Made by a program: the position numbers and the translations under genes. DNA of 64,000 nucleotides from assembly GCF_001997295.1 (NCBI RefSeq), contig NZ_CP019605.1, positions 2,108,001 to 2,172,000 of the forward strand. Direction: 5' to 3'. This document shows, in pieces, positions 9,940 through 18,215 of the stretch (position 1 is its first letter; every line of letters begins with the position of its first letter). This stretch comes from Tessaracoccus flavus (GTDB taxonomy: Bacteria; Actinomycetota; Actinomycetes; Propionibacteriales; Propionibacteriaceae). The notes under the pieces were generated by a model. The model ran no database searches and was not told the DNA's origin. It saw only the letters and a list, made by a program, of their open reading frames with translations.

Positions 9940-12357
9940 TCAGAGCTTTTCCATCGGCGCGTGCTTGAGGCTCAACCTCTTCGCGCCCGCCGAACCGAAG
10001 TCGACGTCGGCCATGGTCTTATCCCCTGCGCCGCTCAGCGCCAGCACCGTCCCCATGCCGAACGAACCGTGGAGCACGCGGTCGCCCACCGCCAGAACGG
10101 GCACCGACTTGGGAGCGCCGGAGCCGGCACCGAAGCTCTGGATGGACGCCGACGTCTGCCGGTTCCTCGTTGCAGCCGAGCTCGCCCACGTTGTGGTCGC
10201 GGCCGCGGTACGGCGCCAGTCGAGGACGTGCGCCGGCACCTCTTGGAGGAACCGTGACGGCGGATTGTAGGCCGGCGAGCCGAACGTCACCCGCACCTGC
10301 GATCGGCTCAGGTAGAGGCGTTTGCGGGCGCGGGTGATGCCGACGTAGGCCAGCCGCCGCTCCTCCTCCAACTCGTTCGGGTCGGTGAGCGCTCGCATGT
10401 GGGGGAACATCCCCTCCTCAAGGCCAGTGAGGAAGACAGTGTCGAACTCCAGACCCTTCGCGGTGTGCAGCGTCATCAACGTGACCACACCCTTCCCCTC
10501 GTCGTGGTCGGGCAACTGGTCAGAGTCGGCCACGAGCGCGATGCGCTCCAGGAAGGCGGCTAGCGAATCGTCCGGCTCCGGCATTCCGGCCGCCAGACCG
10601 GCCATCGCGGCGTCGTCGTCCAGGTCCACCGTGTTGGCCGCGGCCACGAACTCCGAGGCCACCGAGACCAGTTCGATGAGGTTCTCGACCCGGGTGATGT
10701 CCTGCGGGTCGGGCGATGCTTCCAGCGTGGAAAGATAGGTCGACTCCTTGAGGATCGACATCAGCACCTCGTCGGCGGGCTTGCCCTGGGCCGCCATCAC
10801 ACGGTGCATCGTGATGAGGTCCACGAAGCCCTGGATGAGCCTGACCGATCGTGACGCCAGCCCCGGTGCGTCCGCAGCGCGCTGCAGCGCGTCGAAGAAG
10901 CTGATCCGCTCCTGGGCAGCGAGGGTGGCGATGGCCGCCTCGGCCCGGTCGCCGATCCCCCGTTTGGGCACGTTGAGGATCCGCCGCACCGACACGTCGT
11001 CCGCCGGGTTGACGATGGCCCTGAGGTACGCGATGGCGTCGCGCACCTCACGGCGCTCGTAGAACCGGACGCCGCCCACGACCTTGTACGGCATGCCCAC
11101 CCGGATGAACACCTCTTCAAAGGCCCGCGACTGCGCGTTGGTGCGATAGAAGACAGCGGTGTCGCCGTACTGGCTCTCGCCGGCGTCGCTCAGCCGGTCG
11201 ATCTCGGTCGCCACGAACTGGGCCTCGTCCTGTTCCGTGTCCGCCACCCAGCCGACGATCAGGTCACCCTCGCCGAGTTCGGACCAGAGATGCTTCTCCC
11301 GCCGGCCCTCGTTGCGGGAGATCACCGAGTTCGCGGCCGTCAACACGTTCTGCGTGGAGCGGTAGTTCTGATCCAGGACGATCGTCCGCGCCCCGGGGAA
11401 GTCGCTCTCGAAGTCCAGGATGTTGCGGATCGTGGCGCCTCGGAAGGCGTAGATCGACTGGTCGGAGTCGCCAACCACCATGAGCTCGGCGGGCTCGACC
11501 ACCGGTGAGCCGGGGACCACGCCGGTGGTCACGTCCGCGCACAGTTCCCGCACGAGCGCGTACTGGGCATGGTTGGTGTCCTGGTACTCGTCCACCAGCA
11601 CGTGGCGGAAGCGCCGACGATACTTCTCGCGGACGTCCGGGAACGCCTGGAAGAGATGGACCGTCGTCATGATGAGGTCATCGAAGTCGAGGGCGTTGGC
11701 CGCCCCCAGCCGCCTCTGGTACTCGGCGTACGCCTCTGCGTAGACCTTCCGTGGGGGCGAGTCGGCTTCTGCGAGCGCCCGCTCGAAGTCCACGAGCTCG
11801 TTCTTGAAGTTGCTCACCTTGTTCATCACCGCGCGCACCGGGTAGCGCTTGGGGTCGATCTCGAGCTCGCGGCACACCAACGACATCAGGCGCTTCGAGT
11901 CCGCGTCGTCGTAGATCGAAAACGTCTTCGCCATCCCGAACCGGTCGATGTCGGAGCGCAGGATGCGGACGCAGGCGGAATGGAAGGTGGAGACCCACAT
12001 GAGCTTGGCCCGGTTACCCACGAGTTCGACGACGCGCTGGCGCATCTCCGCGGCTGCCTTGTTCGTGAAAGTGATCGCGAGGATCGACCCGGGGTGGACG
12101 TCGCGTTGCGAGACCAGGTGCGCGATGCGCCGCGTCAGCACCCGCGTCTTGCCCGACCCGGCCCCCGCCACGACCAGCACCGGGGACCCGGCGTGGACGA
12201 CAGCTTCGCGCTGCGGAGGGTTCAGCCCCTCCAGCAGCTCGTCCTCGGAGACCCGTTTCCCCGAGCCCTGGGCGACGGGGCGCTCCCCCGCCTCCTGACG
12301 CGGGGTGCGCTCCGGCGCAAACGCGGAGAACAGGTCGGGAAACAGGGAGTCGCTCAT
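9940..12357 (-). CDS. pcrA: UvrD/PcrA-type ATP-dependent DNA helicase
   Basis: Superfamily 1A 3'-5' helicase acting in nucleotide excision repair, replication restart and removal of recombinase filaments. The ATG at 12357 gives 805 residues, normal for the family; the longer open frame to 13536 runs through the divergent PLD gene and is spurious. Motifs: Q motif LNPPQREAV, Walker A GAGSGKTRVL (near residue 64), VDEYQDTN (motif II), VVGDSDQSIYAFRGA (motif III), LDQNYRSTQ, TLHTAKGLEFDTVFLTG and YVGITRARKRLYL. The end has a PcrA-type Tudor-like tail (VLALSGAGDKTMADVDF), which in relatives binds RNA polymerase. Confidence 0.94.
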   Translation of the reverse strand: MSDSLFPDLFSAFAPERTPRQEAGERPVAQGSGKRVSEDELLEGLNPPQREAVVHAGSPVLVVAGAGSGKTRVLTRRIAHLVSQRDVHPGSILAITFTNKAAAEMRQRVVELVGNRAKLMWVSTFHSACVRILRSDIDRFGMAKTFSIYDDADSKRLMSLVCRELEIDPKRYPVRAVMNKVSNFKNELVDFERALAEADSPPRKVYAEAYAEYQRRLGAANALDFDDLIMTTVHLFQAFPDVREKYRRRFRHVLVDEYQDTNHAQYALVRELCADVTTGVVPGSPVVEPAELMVVGDSDQSIYAFRGATIRNILDFESDFPGARTIVLDQNYRSTQNVLTAANSVISRNEGRREKHLWSELGEGDLIVGWVADTEQDEAQFVATEIDRLSDAGESQYGDTAVFYRTNAQSRAFEEVFIRVGMPYKVVGGVRFYERREVRDAIAYLRAIVNPADDVSVRRILNVPKRGIGDRAEAAIATLAAQERISFFDALQRAADAPGLASRSVRLIQGFVDLITMHRVMAAQGKPADEVLMSILKESTYLSTLEASPDPQDITRVENLIELVSVASEFVAAANTVDLDDDAAMAGLAAGMPEPDDSLAAFLERIALVADSDQLPDHDEGKGVVTLMTLHTAKGLEFDTVFLTGLEEGMFPHMRALTDPNELEEERRLAYVGITRARKRLYLSRSQVRVTFGSPAYNPPSRFLQEVPAHVLDWRRTAAATTTWASSAATRNRQTSASIQSFGAGSGAPKSVPVLAVGDRVLHGSFGMGTVLALSGAGDKTMADVDFGSAGAKRLSLKHAPMEKL

Positions 12358-12405
12358 GTCGGTGCCCAAGCCTACCCGCCCGCGGCGGCTGGGTAAGCTG
12401 GCCCC

Positions 12406-13635
12406 ATGCGCCACATGAGCAGCGCGCGCCGGGTCATCGGCCGCGTGACAACCACCGTGCTGCTTCTCCAAATCGTGGCGATGCTGGCTCTGACCCTGGT
12501 CGAGTCGATGCGCAAGAAGAAGCGCAAGCTGCGCAAATTCCCCATCACCGAACCCTCGCCGATCGACGTCGGCCCAGACGAGGTCAGCGTCTACACCTAC
12601 GGCGAGCACCTCTACGAGGACATGGTGAAGGCCATCGACTGTGCGGAGGAGTACGTCTTCTTCGAGACCTACATCTGGAAGGGCGACGAGGTCGGCCAGC
12701 AGTTCCGCTCCGCGCTGATCCGGGCCGCGAACCGCGGGGTGCGCGTCTACGCCATCTGGGACGAGTTCGCCAACCTGGTCGTTCCACGTAGCTTCTACAA
12801 GGAGATCCCCGACAACGTCCGGGTGATGCCGCACCCCGCCATCCCGATCCCGTGGTCGCCGAGGAGCTGGGGCCGTGATCACAGGAAGCTGCTCACCGTC
12901 GACGGCAAGGTCGGGTTCATCGGCGGGTACAACATCGGCCACCTCTACGCCCGCGGCTGGCGCGACACCCACGCCCGCGTCGTGGGGCCGGGGGTGGCGG
13001 AGCTCGACAACGCCTACATCGACTTCTGGAACCTGCACGCAGGCCGGTCGCGCGAGCGGATCGACCACAACCCACCGCGATCCTGGGAGCCCGGTGTCAG
13101 GGTGCATCGCAACACGCCGCGCATCCAAGTCTACCCGATCCGCAACATGTATCTGGAAGCCATCGATCGGGCCACGAGCCACATCTGGCTCACGCACGCC
13201 TATCTCATCCCCGACGACGACCTCGTCGCCTCGCTCAGGGACGCGGCCAGCAGAGGCGTGGACGTGCGGATCATCGTGCCGGAGCGGTCGAACCACGTCG
13301 TGGCCGACTGGCTCTCGCGGGGCTACTACACCGAGCTGCTGCGCTCCGGAATCCGCCTGTTCCTCTATCAGGGGGCCATGGTGCACTCGAAGACGGCCAC
13401 CATCGACGGGCACTGGTCGACGATCGGCACCGCCAACCTCGATCGCCTCAGCCTGTGGGGCAATTACGAGATCAATCTCGAGGTCACCGACACCGACGTT
13501 GCGGCCCACATGGAGCGCGTCTTCGCGACCGACCAAGCGAACACGTATGAGCTGACGGAGGAGCGCTGGCAGCAGAGATCCCCCGTCGCGAAGGCGACCG
13601 AGCTGTTTCTCAGCCCGTGGCGCCCGCTGTTCTAG
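12406..13635 (+). CDS. Phospholipase D-like cardiolipin synthase family protein
   Basis: A membrane-associated phosphatidyltransferase of the cardiolipin synthase type, 409 residues. One N-terminal hydrophobic helix (TTTVLLLQIVAMLALTLV) precedes two PLD domains, each with a complete HxKxxxxD motif: DHRKLLTVDG with GFIGGYNIG, and VHSKTATIDG with TIGTANLDRLS. The ATG has no ribosome site; TAAGCT at 12394-12399 lies six bases upstream, so the mRNA is probably leaderless. Substrate specificity cannot be read from the sequence. Confidence 0.88.
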   Translation: MRHMSSARRVIGRVTTTVLLLQIVAMLALTLVESMRKKKRKLRKFPITEPSPIDVGPDEVSVYTYGEHLYEDMVKAIDCAEEYVFFETYIWKGDEVGQQFRSALIRAANRGVRVYAIWDEFANLVVPRSFYKEIPDNVRVMPHPAIPIPWSPRSWGRDHRKLLTVDGKVGFIGGYNIGHLYARGWRDTHARVVGPGVAELDNAYIDFWNLHAGRSRERIDHNPPRSWEPGVRVHRNTPRIQVYPIRNMYLEAIDRATSHIWLTHAYLIPDDDLVASLRDAASRGVDVRIIVPERSNHVVADWLSRGYYTELLRSGIRLFLYQGAMVHSKTATIDGHWSTIGTANLDRLSLWGNYEINLEVTDTDVAAHMERVFATDQANTYELTEERWQQRSPVAKATELFLSPWRPLF

Positions 13636-13679
13636 GCCGCGAGCGACGCCGAAACCCCGGCGACACGCCGATCGTCGCT

Positions 13680-13698
13680 GATCCGTCGGCGACGGATC
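13680..13698. terminator. Short hairpin between convergent genes
   Basis: GATCCGTC, loop GGC, GACGGATC: an 8-bp perfect stem without a U-run, between the PLD gene and the next minus-strand gene. Its role as a terminator is plausible only. Confidence 0.4.
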
Positions 13699-13720
13699 CG
13701 GGGTCGCGCCTGGGCCGACC

Positions 13721-14071
13721 TCACATGAAGACGGCGATGGCGGCGTTCAGCGCGGTGAGCCCCGCGATGGCCCAGAACTGCCCCGCCGGCACGTTGTCCT
13801 TCTTACGGTTGACCAGGACAAAGACGAACACACCGACGAGCACGAGGAACTTGATCCCGATCTTGAGATGGTTGGGGTCCCCGTCGCGGAAGGACCCCAT
13901 CTCCCACACACCGACCAGCAGCAGGCCGGTGACGAGCATAGTGAGCGCACCGTGGAACATGGCGGGATTGATGATCCGCCGCGGCCCCTTTGCCTGAACA
14001 AAGGCTCCCCCGAAGAGGGCGGCGAAACCGATGAAGTGGAACAGCAGGGCGAGGTTGAACAGGAACTCCAT
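13721..14071 (-). CDS. Small four-helix membrane protein of unknown function
   Basis: From ATG 14071 the product is 116 residues beginning MEFLFNLALLFHFIGFAALFGG. Four hydrophobic segments are visible: residues about 3-25, 40-58, 72-88 and 98-116. A polar loop between the second and third carries EMGSFRDGDPNHLKIG. Related integral membrane proteins of this size occur in many actinobacteria without a known role. The open frame runs to 14101. A TTG at 14080 lies eight bases after GGAGG and could be the true start, adding three residues. Convergent with the upstream PLD gene. Confidence 0.6.
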   Translation of the reverse strand: MEFLFNLALLFHFIGFAALFGGAFVQAKGPRRIINPAMFHGALTMLVTGLLLVGVWEMGSFRDGDPNHLKIGIKFLVLVGVFVFVLVNRKKDNVPAGQFWAIAGLTALNAAIAVFM

Positions 14072-14177
14072 GAGGCCCAAGGCTATCGCCTCCCGCACCA
14101 CCCCCTGATCGCCCCCTCAGGGGCTTCTCAGGGCGAGTTCGGTTTACACGATCAAAGTTGTCGGGCATTCTGGATGC

Positions 14178-14441
14178 ATGGGAACAATCATTGCTTACAT
14201 CGTCATCGGCCTCCTCGGAGGCGCCATCGCTAAGGCCATCATGCCCGGCCGTCAGGGCGGCGGATGGGTCGCCACCATCCTCCTCGGCATCGTCGGCGCT
14301 CTCCTCGGCGGATTCCTCGGCGGGCTGCTCTTCAACGTGAGCTACGACGAGATCTTCTCCGTCTCGGGCCTCATCTTCTCCGTCCTCGGTGCCCTCCTGG
14401 TGCTCGTCATCTACGGCTTCGTCACCAAGAACCGCGCCTGA
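14178..14441 (+). CDS. GlsB/YeaQ/YmgE family stress-response membrane protein
   Basis: An 87-residue, very hydrophobic protein with three membrane segments and many glycine motifs: IAYIVIGLLGGAIAKAIMPGRQ, then GGWVATILLGIVGALLGGFLGG, then a C-terminal helix ending VTKNRA. This is the hallmark of the transglycosylase-associated or GlsB/YmgE family, usually induced by general stress. Its molecular role is unknown. It is a single gene with its own strong terminator downstream. Confidence 0.9.
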   Translation: MGTIIAYIVIGLLGGAIAKAIMPGRQGGGWVATILLGIVGALLGGFLGGLLFNVSYDEIFSVSGLIFSVLGALLVLVIYGFVTKNRA

Positions 14442-14453
14442 CCAACACACTGC

Positions 14454-14491
14454 AAAGGCGGTGCCAGCTCACGCTGGCACCGCCTTTTCTT
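14454..14491 (+). terminator. Rho-independent terminator
   Basis: AAAGGCGGTGCCAGC, loop TCAC, GCTGGCACCGCCTTT followed by TCTT: a 15-bp perfect stem with a T-rich tail, just after the GlsB-like gene and before the convergent response-regulator stop. Confidence 0.9.
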
Positions 14492-14519
14492 ATGCCCGGA
14501 TCGTCCGAGCCCAGCAGCC

Positions 14520-15185
14520 TCAGATGAGGTGGCGGTCGGTGGCCCACTTCGTCAACTGGTGCCGGTTCGAGAGCTGTAGCTTGCGCAGCACACTCGAGAC
14601 GTGAGTCTCGACCGTCTTGATGGAGATGAACAACTCGCGGGCCACCTCCTTGTAGGCGTAGCCGCGGGCGATGAGCTTCAACACCTCACGTTCGCGGGCG
14701 CTCAGCTTGTCGAGCTCCTCGTCGATCCCCGAGACGTCGATTGCCCCGCTGAAGGCATCGAGCACAAACCCCGCGAGACGCGGCGAGAACACAGCGTCCC
14801 CCCCGGCGACGCGAGCCATCCCTTCAAGGAGCTCGTCGCTGCTGATCGACTTCGTCACGTACCCGCGCGCCCCGGCGCGGATAACCCCGATGACGTCCTG
14901 CGCAGCATCTGAGACCGACAGCGCCAGGAACTTGACGTTCGGCTTGATGGCCAGCGTCTGCTTGATGACCTCGGCCCCGCCGCCGCCTGGCAGATGCACG
15001 TCCAGAAGCACGACGTCGGGGTCGGTCCGTGTGATCGCGTCGACGGCGGAGGCGACATCGTCAGCCTCGGCGGTGACGTGCACGTGCTGCCCGATCTCAT
15101 GCCGGACGCCCGCGCGGAACATGGCATGGTCGTCGACGATGACGACCTTGAGGTCCGACAGCCGTTTGGGGGCCTCATCATTCAT
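14520..15185 (-). CDS. NarL/LuxR-family response regulator
   Basis: A two-component output regulator of 221 residues. The receiver domain has KVVIVDDHAMFRAGV (acidic pocket) and phospho-acceptor Asp near residue 62 (VVLLDVHLPG), with lysine in GYVTKSIS. The C-terminal LuxR helix-turn-helix reads LSAREREVLKLIARGYAYKEVARELFISIKTVETH, split across the recognition helices. It starts three bases after the stop of the PspC-domain histidine kinase, so the two form a cognate pair. The target regulon is not visible. Confidence 0.93.
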   Translation of the reverse strand: MNDEAPKRLSDLKVVIVDDHAMFRAGVRHEIGQHVHVTAEADDVASAVDAITRTDPDVVLLDVHLPGGGGAEVIKQTLAIKPNVKFLALSVSDAAQDVIGVIRAGARGYVTKSISSDELLEGMARVAGGDAVFSPRLAGFVLDAFSGAIDVSGIDEELDKLSAREREVLKLIARGYAYKEVARELFISIKTVETHVSSVLRKLQLSNRHQLTKWATDRHLI

Positions 15186-15188
15186 GGA

Positions 15189-16442
15189 CTAGATCTCCAA
15201 CCTCACCTCGGTGCCGGTGCCCGCCTCAGACCGGATGACTGCTGTGCCACCCTGCCGCTCGAGGCGCGCCTTGATCGATTCTCTCACGCCCATGCGCCCC
15301 TCCGGCACCCTGGCCGGATCGAAGCCGACGCCGCGGTCGCGGACGAACGCCTCGATTCCGGTCCCCAGCACCTCCGCGTAGACGTCCACCCTGGGCGACT
15401 GCGAGTGTTTCGCGGCGTTGATGACAGCTTCCCGAACCGCCTGGACGAGCGCCTGCACCCGGTCGTCCACCTGGGCGTCGCCGACACACACGACCTCGAC
15501 GTTGATCGGGAAGTTGGATTCGACGTCGCTCGCAATCGCGGCGAGCGCCGCCCGGAGGGACTCGTCGCGGGGGGTCTCGCCGTAGAGCCAGGTCCGCAGC
15601 TCCCTCTCCTGCTTCCTCGCCAATGCGGAGACGGTGGCCGCATCGCCCGCTTGGCGCTGAATGAGTGCGAGCGTCTGCAGCACCGAGTCGTGCAGATGCG
15701 CCGCCATGTCCGAGCGCGCCTCGGCGCGTAACCGCTCCGCCTCCGCCCTACGGATGCGGCCTCGCTGCTGGTACAGCCACGGCGCGGCCACGACGACGAG
15801 TCCCGCCAGGAGGAGGGCACTGGCGCCCAGGATTCCCGGGAGCTGGGCCAGGCCCACCCTGGTGGCCAGGATCCAGGTGACCCCCGCCAGGACGAGGAGC
15901 AAGCCGCCCATCAGACGCAGAACGCTCATGGCTCCGCCGCCGCGCGTAAACCGTCCCCAGGGGCCGACGGCGACCTGGTCCGCGGCGTGGGGCACGCGCT
16001 CGTCCACCTGCAGCCAGATGACGATGACGCCCGCTCCACCGAGGACCGCTGGCCAGAAGAGGTTCGAGGGGACTGCACCGGCCACGACGAACGCCCACAG
16101 GATGCCCACGGCGATCATCCCTCCCGACACGAGGATCCCTGTGTCGGCCCGTTGCGTCGCCGTCGAGCTTGCGGGGCGCATGCCGCGGCGCGCTGCAGCG
16201 TCGAGACCGGCCGCGCTCTCGACGGTGTTGGCGCGAGGCATGAACACCCAGAGCGCGAGGTAGGCGACGACCCCCATGCCGGACAGGAAGGACAGCAGCA
16301 CGAAGCCGAAGCGCACCACCCGCACGCTCAGGTCCAGATGCTCGGACAGCCCGACCGCCACGCCCGCGATCATCCGCCCCTCGACCCTGCGGCCCAGGGG
16401 CGCGCGGGGGGGCGCGCGAAGCAGGTCACGCTGGTCGGTCAT
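15189..16442 (-). CDS. PspC-domain sensor histidine kinase
   Basis: A 417-residue sensor kinase. Residues about 13-72 form a PspC domain (RMIAGVAVGLSEHLDLSV and a hydrophobic helix ending ALWVFMPR). More membrane helices follow near 105-145 and 175-222, then a HisKA_3-like dimerisation helix with AAHLHDSVLQTL, phospho-acceptor His probably residue 251. The C-terminal HATPase has NAAKHSQSP (N box), RDRGVGFDP (G1) and GMGV-like RMGVRESIKARL. PspC-kinase plus NarL-type regulator pairs are known in actinobacteria as cell-envelope stress systems; that role is inferred here. The start is preceded by GGAGG, and the gene diverges from two further PspC genes. Confidence 0.88.
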   Translation of the reverse strand: MTDQRDLLRAPPRAPLGRRVEGRMIAGVAVGLSEHLDLSVRVVRFGFVLLSFLSGMGVVAYLALWVFMPRANTVESAAGLDAAARRGMRPASSTATQRADTGILVSGGMIAVGILWAFVVAGAVPSNLFWPAVLGGAGVIVIWLQVDERVPHAADQVAVGPWGRFTRGGGAMSVLRLMGGLLLVLAGVTWILATRVGLAQLPGILGASALLLAGLVVVAAPWLYQQRGRIRRAEAERLRAEARSDMAAHLHDSVLQTLALIQRQAGDAATVSALARKQERELRTWLYGETPRDESLRAALAAIASDVESNFPINVEVVCVGDAQVDDRVQALVQAVREAVINAAKHSQSPRVDVYAEVLGTGIEAFVRDRGVGFDPARVPEGRMGVRESIKARLERQGGTAVIRSEAGTGTEVRLEI

Positions 16443-16576
16443 GCCTCCAGCGTGTCACTCGGCGCGGCCTCACGCCAGCGTCAGCAGCCCCTTCCAGGGT
16501 GGCGTCCGACCGATCTCAGGTCACCGTCAGGGTGTTCCCTATCCCGCGCACGGCTGAGACGGGCAAGACTGGAGCC

Positions 16577-17695
16577 ATGGCACGCAACGACCTCGATCTG
16601 GCCTGGCTCGACCCGAGCCTGGGCGCTCTGCAGCGCCGCCAGCCGGGGGTCTTCACTGGGCTCGCCCAGGCCATCGCCGATCGGCTGGGCGTAGATCCGG
16701 TCCTGGTGCGAGTCGCCTTCGTCGTCCTGGCCCTCTGCGGAGGGCTGGGCGTCGCCCTGTACGGCTGGGGATCAGCGCTGACCGCCGGCCCCGACACCCG
16801 TCGACCGATCGACGCCTACCTGCCCAGCTTCCGCGGCTGGCCCTCGCCCTGGGCGAAGGCCGTCGTGGTGACGACGACGCTGGCCGTGATGGCCCTCACC
16901 GGCGCGATCACCCCGCTCCCGTGGCTGAGCGGTGTCGCCCTCCTGGGCGCGTTCGTCATCATCCGGCGAACCCAGACCGACACGCAACAGCCCTCGCTGA
17001 CCGGCCACGACGCTCGCGAGATCCAGAACACACCTCGTGACGACCACGAACTCATCGCGTCCTGGCGTGCCTCCATGGCCGCGGCAGCAGGTGACGCCCG
17101 GCCACTTCCTACGGTGGAGCTCTACGGCGCTCCCCCGCTTCCGGAACCGCGCGTCAGCTCCACCGTCGCCCCTCCGCGGACGAGCTGGGGGGCGGGGATT
17201 GCGACCGTCATCGTGATGGTGGCGGTTGCGCCCGCGGCGTACCTGATATTCGGGCTCAGTCCGCTGGAAACGCTCGCCGCGTCGTCGGCCAGTGCCGGTG
17301 TGGTCGTGGCCGGGGTCGGGATGCTCACCCGCAGACGGGTGCCACGCAGCGTGCTGTCGCTCGTCGTCGTGCTGGCGATCAGCTCGGCGTTGATGGCCGT
17401 GCAGACCGCAGCCCCTGTTCCCGCAGCGGCCGACGGCGTGTTGAACATCCGCGTGGTTGGCGAACGCTCAGAGCTCGTTCTCACCGCCGACGACCTCGAG
17501 GGCATCACGACCATCGACCTGGACGCCGTCGGCTCCGACGTGACGGTCCGCCTGCCCGGCACGATCGAGAACCTCACGGTCGACCGTGGGTTCGGCGTCG
17601 TCACCCACTCATCCGGCGCCCCCGACGACGCGCTCGAGGTGGCGGTCGTGGTGGACCTCATCGCCGCTCGCGTCCACTTCGAGGAGGTCTCATGA
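16577..17695 (+). CDS. PspC-domain membrane protein
   Basis: I start this 372-residue protein at ATG 16577, where the PspC domain begins (QPGVFTGLAQAIADRLGVDPVLVRVAF, then GGLGVALYGWGS). Several membrane helices follow (about residues 90-130 and 200-275), and the last 85 residues form a soluble, beta-rich extracytoplasmic tail (LNIRVVGERSELVLTADDLEG and onward). It diverges from the PspC histidine kinase and likely shares its regulation. The next gene overlaps its stop by four bases (ATGA). Confidence 0.78.
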   Translation: MARNDLDLAWLDPSLGALQRRQPGVFTGLAQAIADRLGVDPVLVRVAFVVLALCGGLGVALYGWGSALTAGPDTRRPIDAYLPSFRGWPSPWAKAVVVTTTLAVMALTGAITPLPWLSGVALLGAFVIIRRTQTDTQQPSLTGHDAREIQNTPRDDHELIASWRASMAAAAGDARPLPTVELYGAPPLPEPRVSSTVAPPRTSWGAGIATVIVMVAVAPAAYLIFGLSPLETLAASSASAGVVVAGVGMLTRRRVPRSVLSLVVVLAISSALMAVQTAAPVPAAADGVLNIRVVGERSELVLTADDLEGITTIDLDAVGSDVTVRLPGTIENLTVDRGFGVVTHSSGAPDDALEVAVVVDLIAARVHFEEVS

Positions 17696-17874
17696 GACGT
17701 CACGATGTGGCCGCCATCGCAGTCGGGCTGGCAGCCGTCGGCTTCGCGCTTGTGCTGCTCCTGGTCGATCGACTCAGCCCGTCCGCGGTCCAGCCCGCTC
17801 TCGCGATCGCCCTGGCCGTCGCCGGTGCCGTCGCCCTGCTCTTCTCGTTCATCCGCCACTCACCACCCCAGTAA
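17692..17874 (+). CDS. Small two-helix membrane protein
   Basis: A 60-residue product: MRRHDVAAIAVGLAAVGFALVL leads into one membrane helix, a short loop with DRLSPSAVQP, a second helix (LAIALAVAGAVALLFSF) and a positive tail. The start overlaps the preceding PspC gene stop in ATGA, indicating translational coupling. No family is recognised. Its position between two PspC genes suggests it belongs to the same envelope-stress module. Confidence 0.72.
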   Translation: MRRHDVAAIAVGLAAVGFALVLLLVDRLSPSAVQPALAIALAVAGAVALLFSFIRHSPPQ

Positions 17875-17885
17875 AGGAATCCATC

Positions 17886-18158
17886 ATGAAGCTCACCCGT
17901 TCCAATGACGGCATGATCGGCGGCGTCGCCGCTGGTCTCGCCAAGGCTTTCAACATCGACGCCACCATCGTGCGGCTCGCGTTCGTCCTCGTCACCGTTC
18001 TCGGCGGCAGCGGCGTGCTCATCTACGTCGCGCTCTGGGTGATCCTGCCCCGCGAAGACACCGGAGGCACCATCGCCGAAGAGCAGTTCCGCAAGGCGCG
18101 CTCGTGGTACGACGGACGTCGCGGCGGCCCGGGTGGGTCCAACGACTACACCATCTGA
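17886..18158 (+). CDS. PspC-domain small membrane protein
   Basis: A 90-residue protein that is almost only a PspC domain: MKLTRSNDGMIGGVAAGLAK, FNIDATIVRLAFVLVTVLGG and a helix ending ALWVILPRED, followed by a polar tail. ATG 17886 has a good AAAGGAA site. It closes a three-gene run with the larger PspC protein and the 60-residue membrane protein. PspC proteins sense or buffer membrane stress in relatives. Confidence 0.88.
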   Translation: MKLTRSNDGMIGGVAAGLAKAFNIDATIVRLAFVLVTVLGGSGVLIYVALWVILPREDTGGTIAEEQFRKARSWYDGRRGGPGGSNDYTI

Positions 18159-18180
18159 GCTACCGAACCGCCCGCGAACG

Positions 18181-18212
18181 ACGGAGCCGCCGAGATCGCT
18201 CGGCGGCTCCGT
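18181..18212. terminator. Bidirectional hairpin terminator
   Basis: ACGGAGCCGCCGAG, loop ATCG, and its perfect complement: a 14-bp stem between the convergent pspC and guaA genes. Confidence 0.85.
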
Positions 18213-18215
18213 GGT

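Noticed and set aside
12358..13536. N-terminal extension of the PcrA helicase frame
   Set aside because: It lies antisense to the PLD gene, lacks helicase similarity, and the ATG at 12357 gives a family-length protein.
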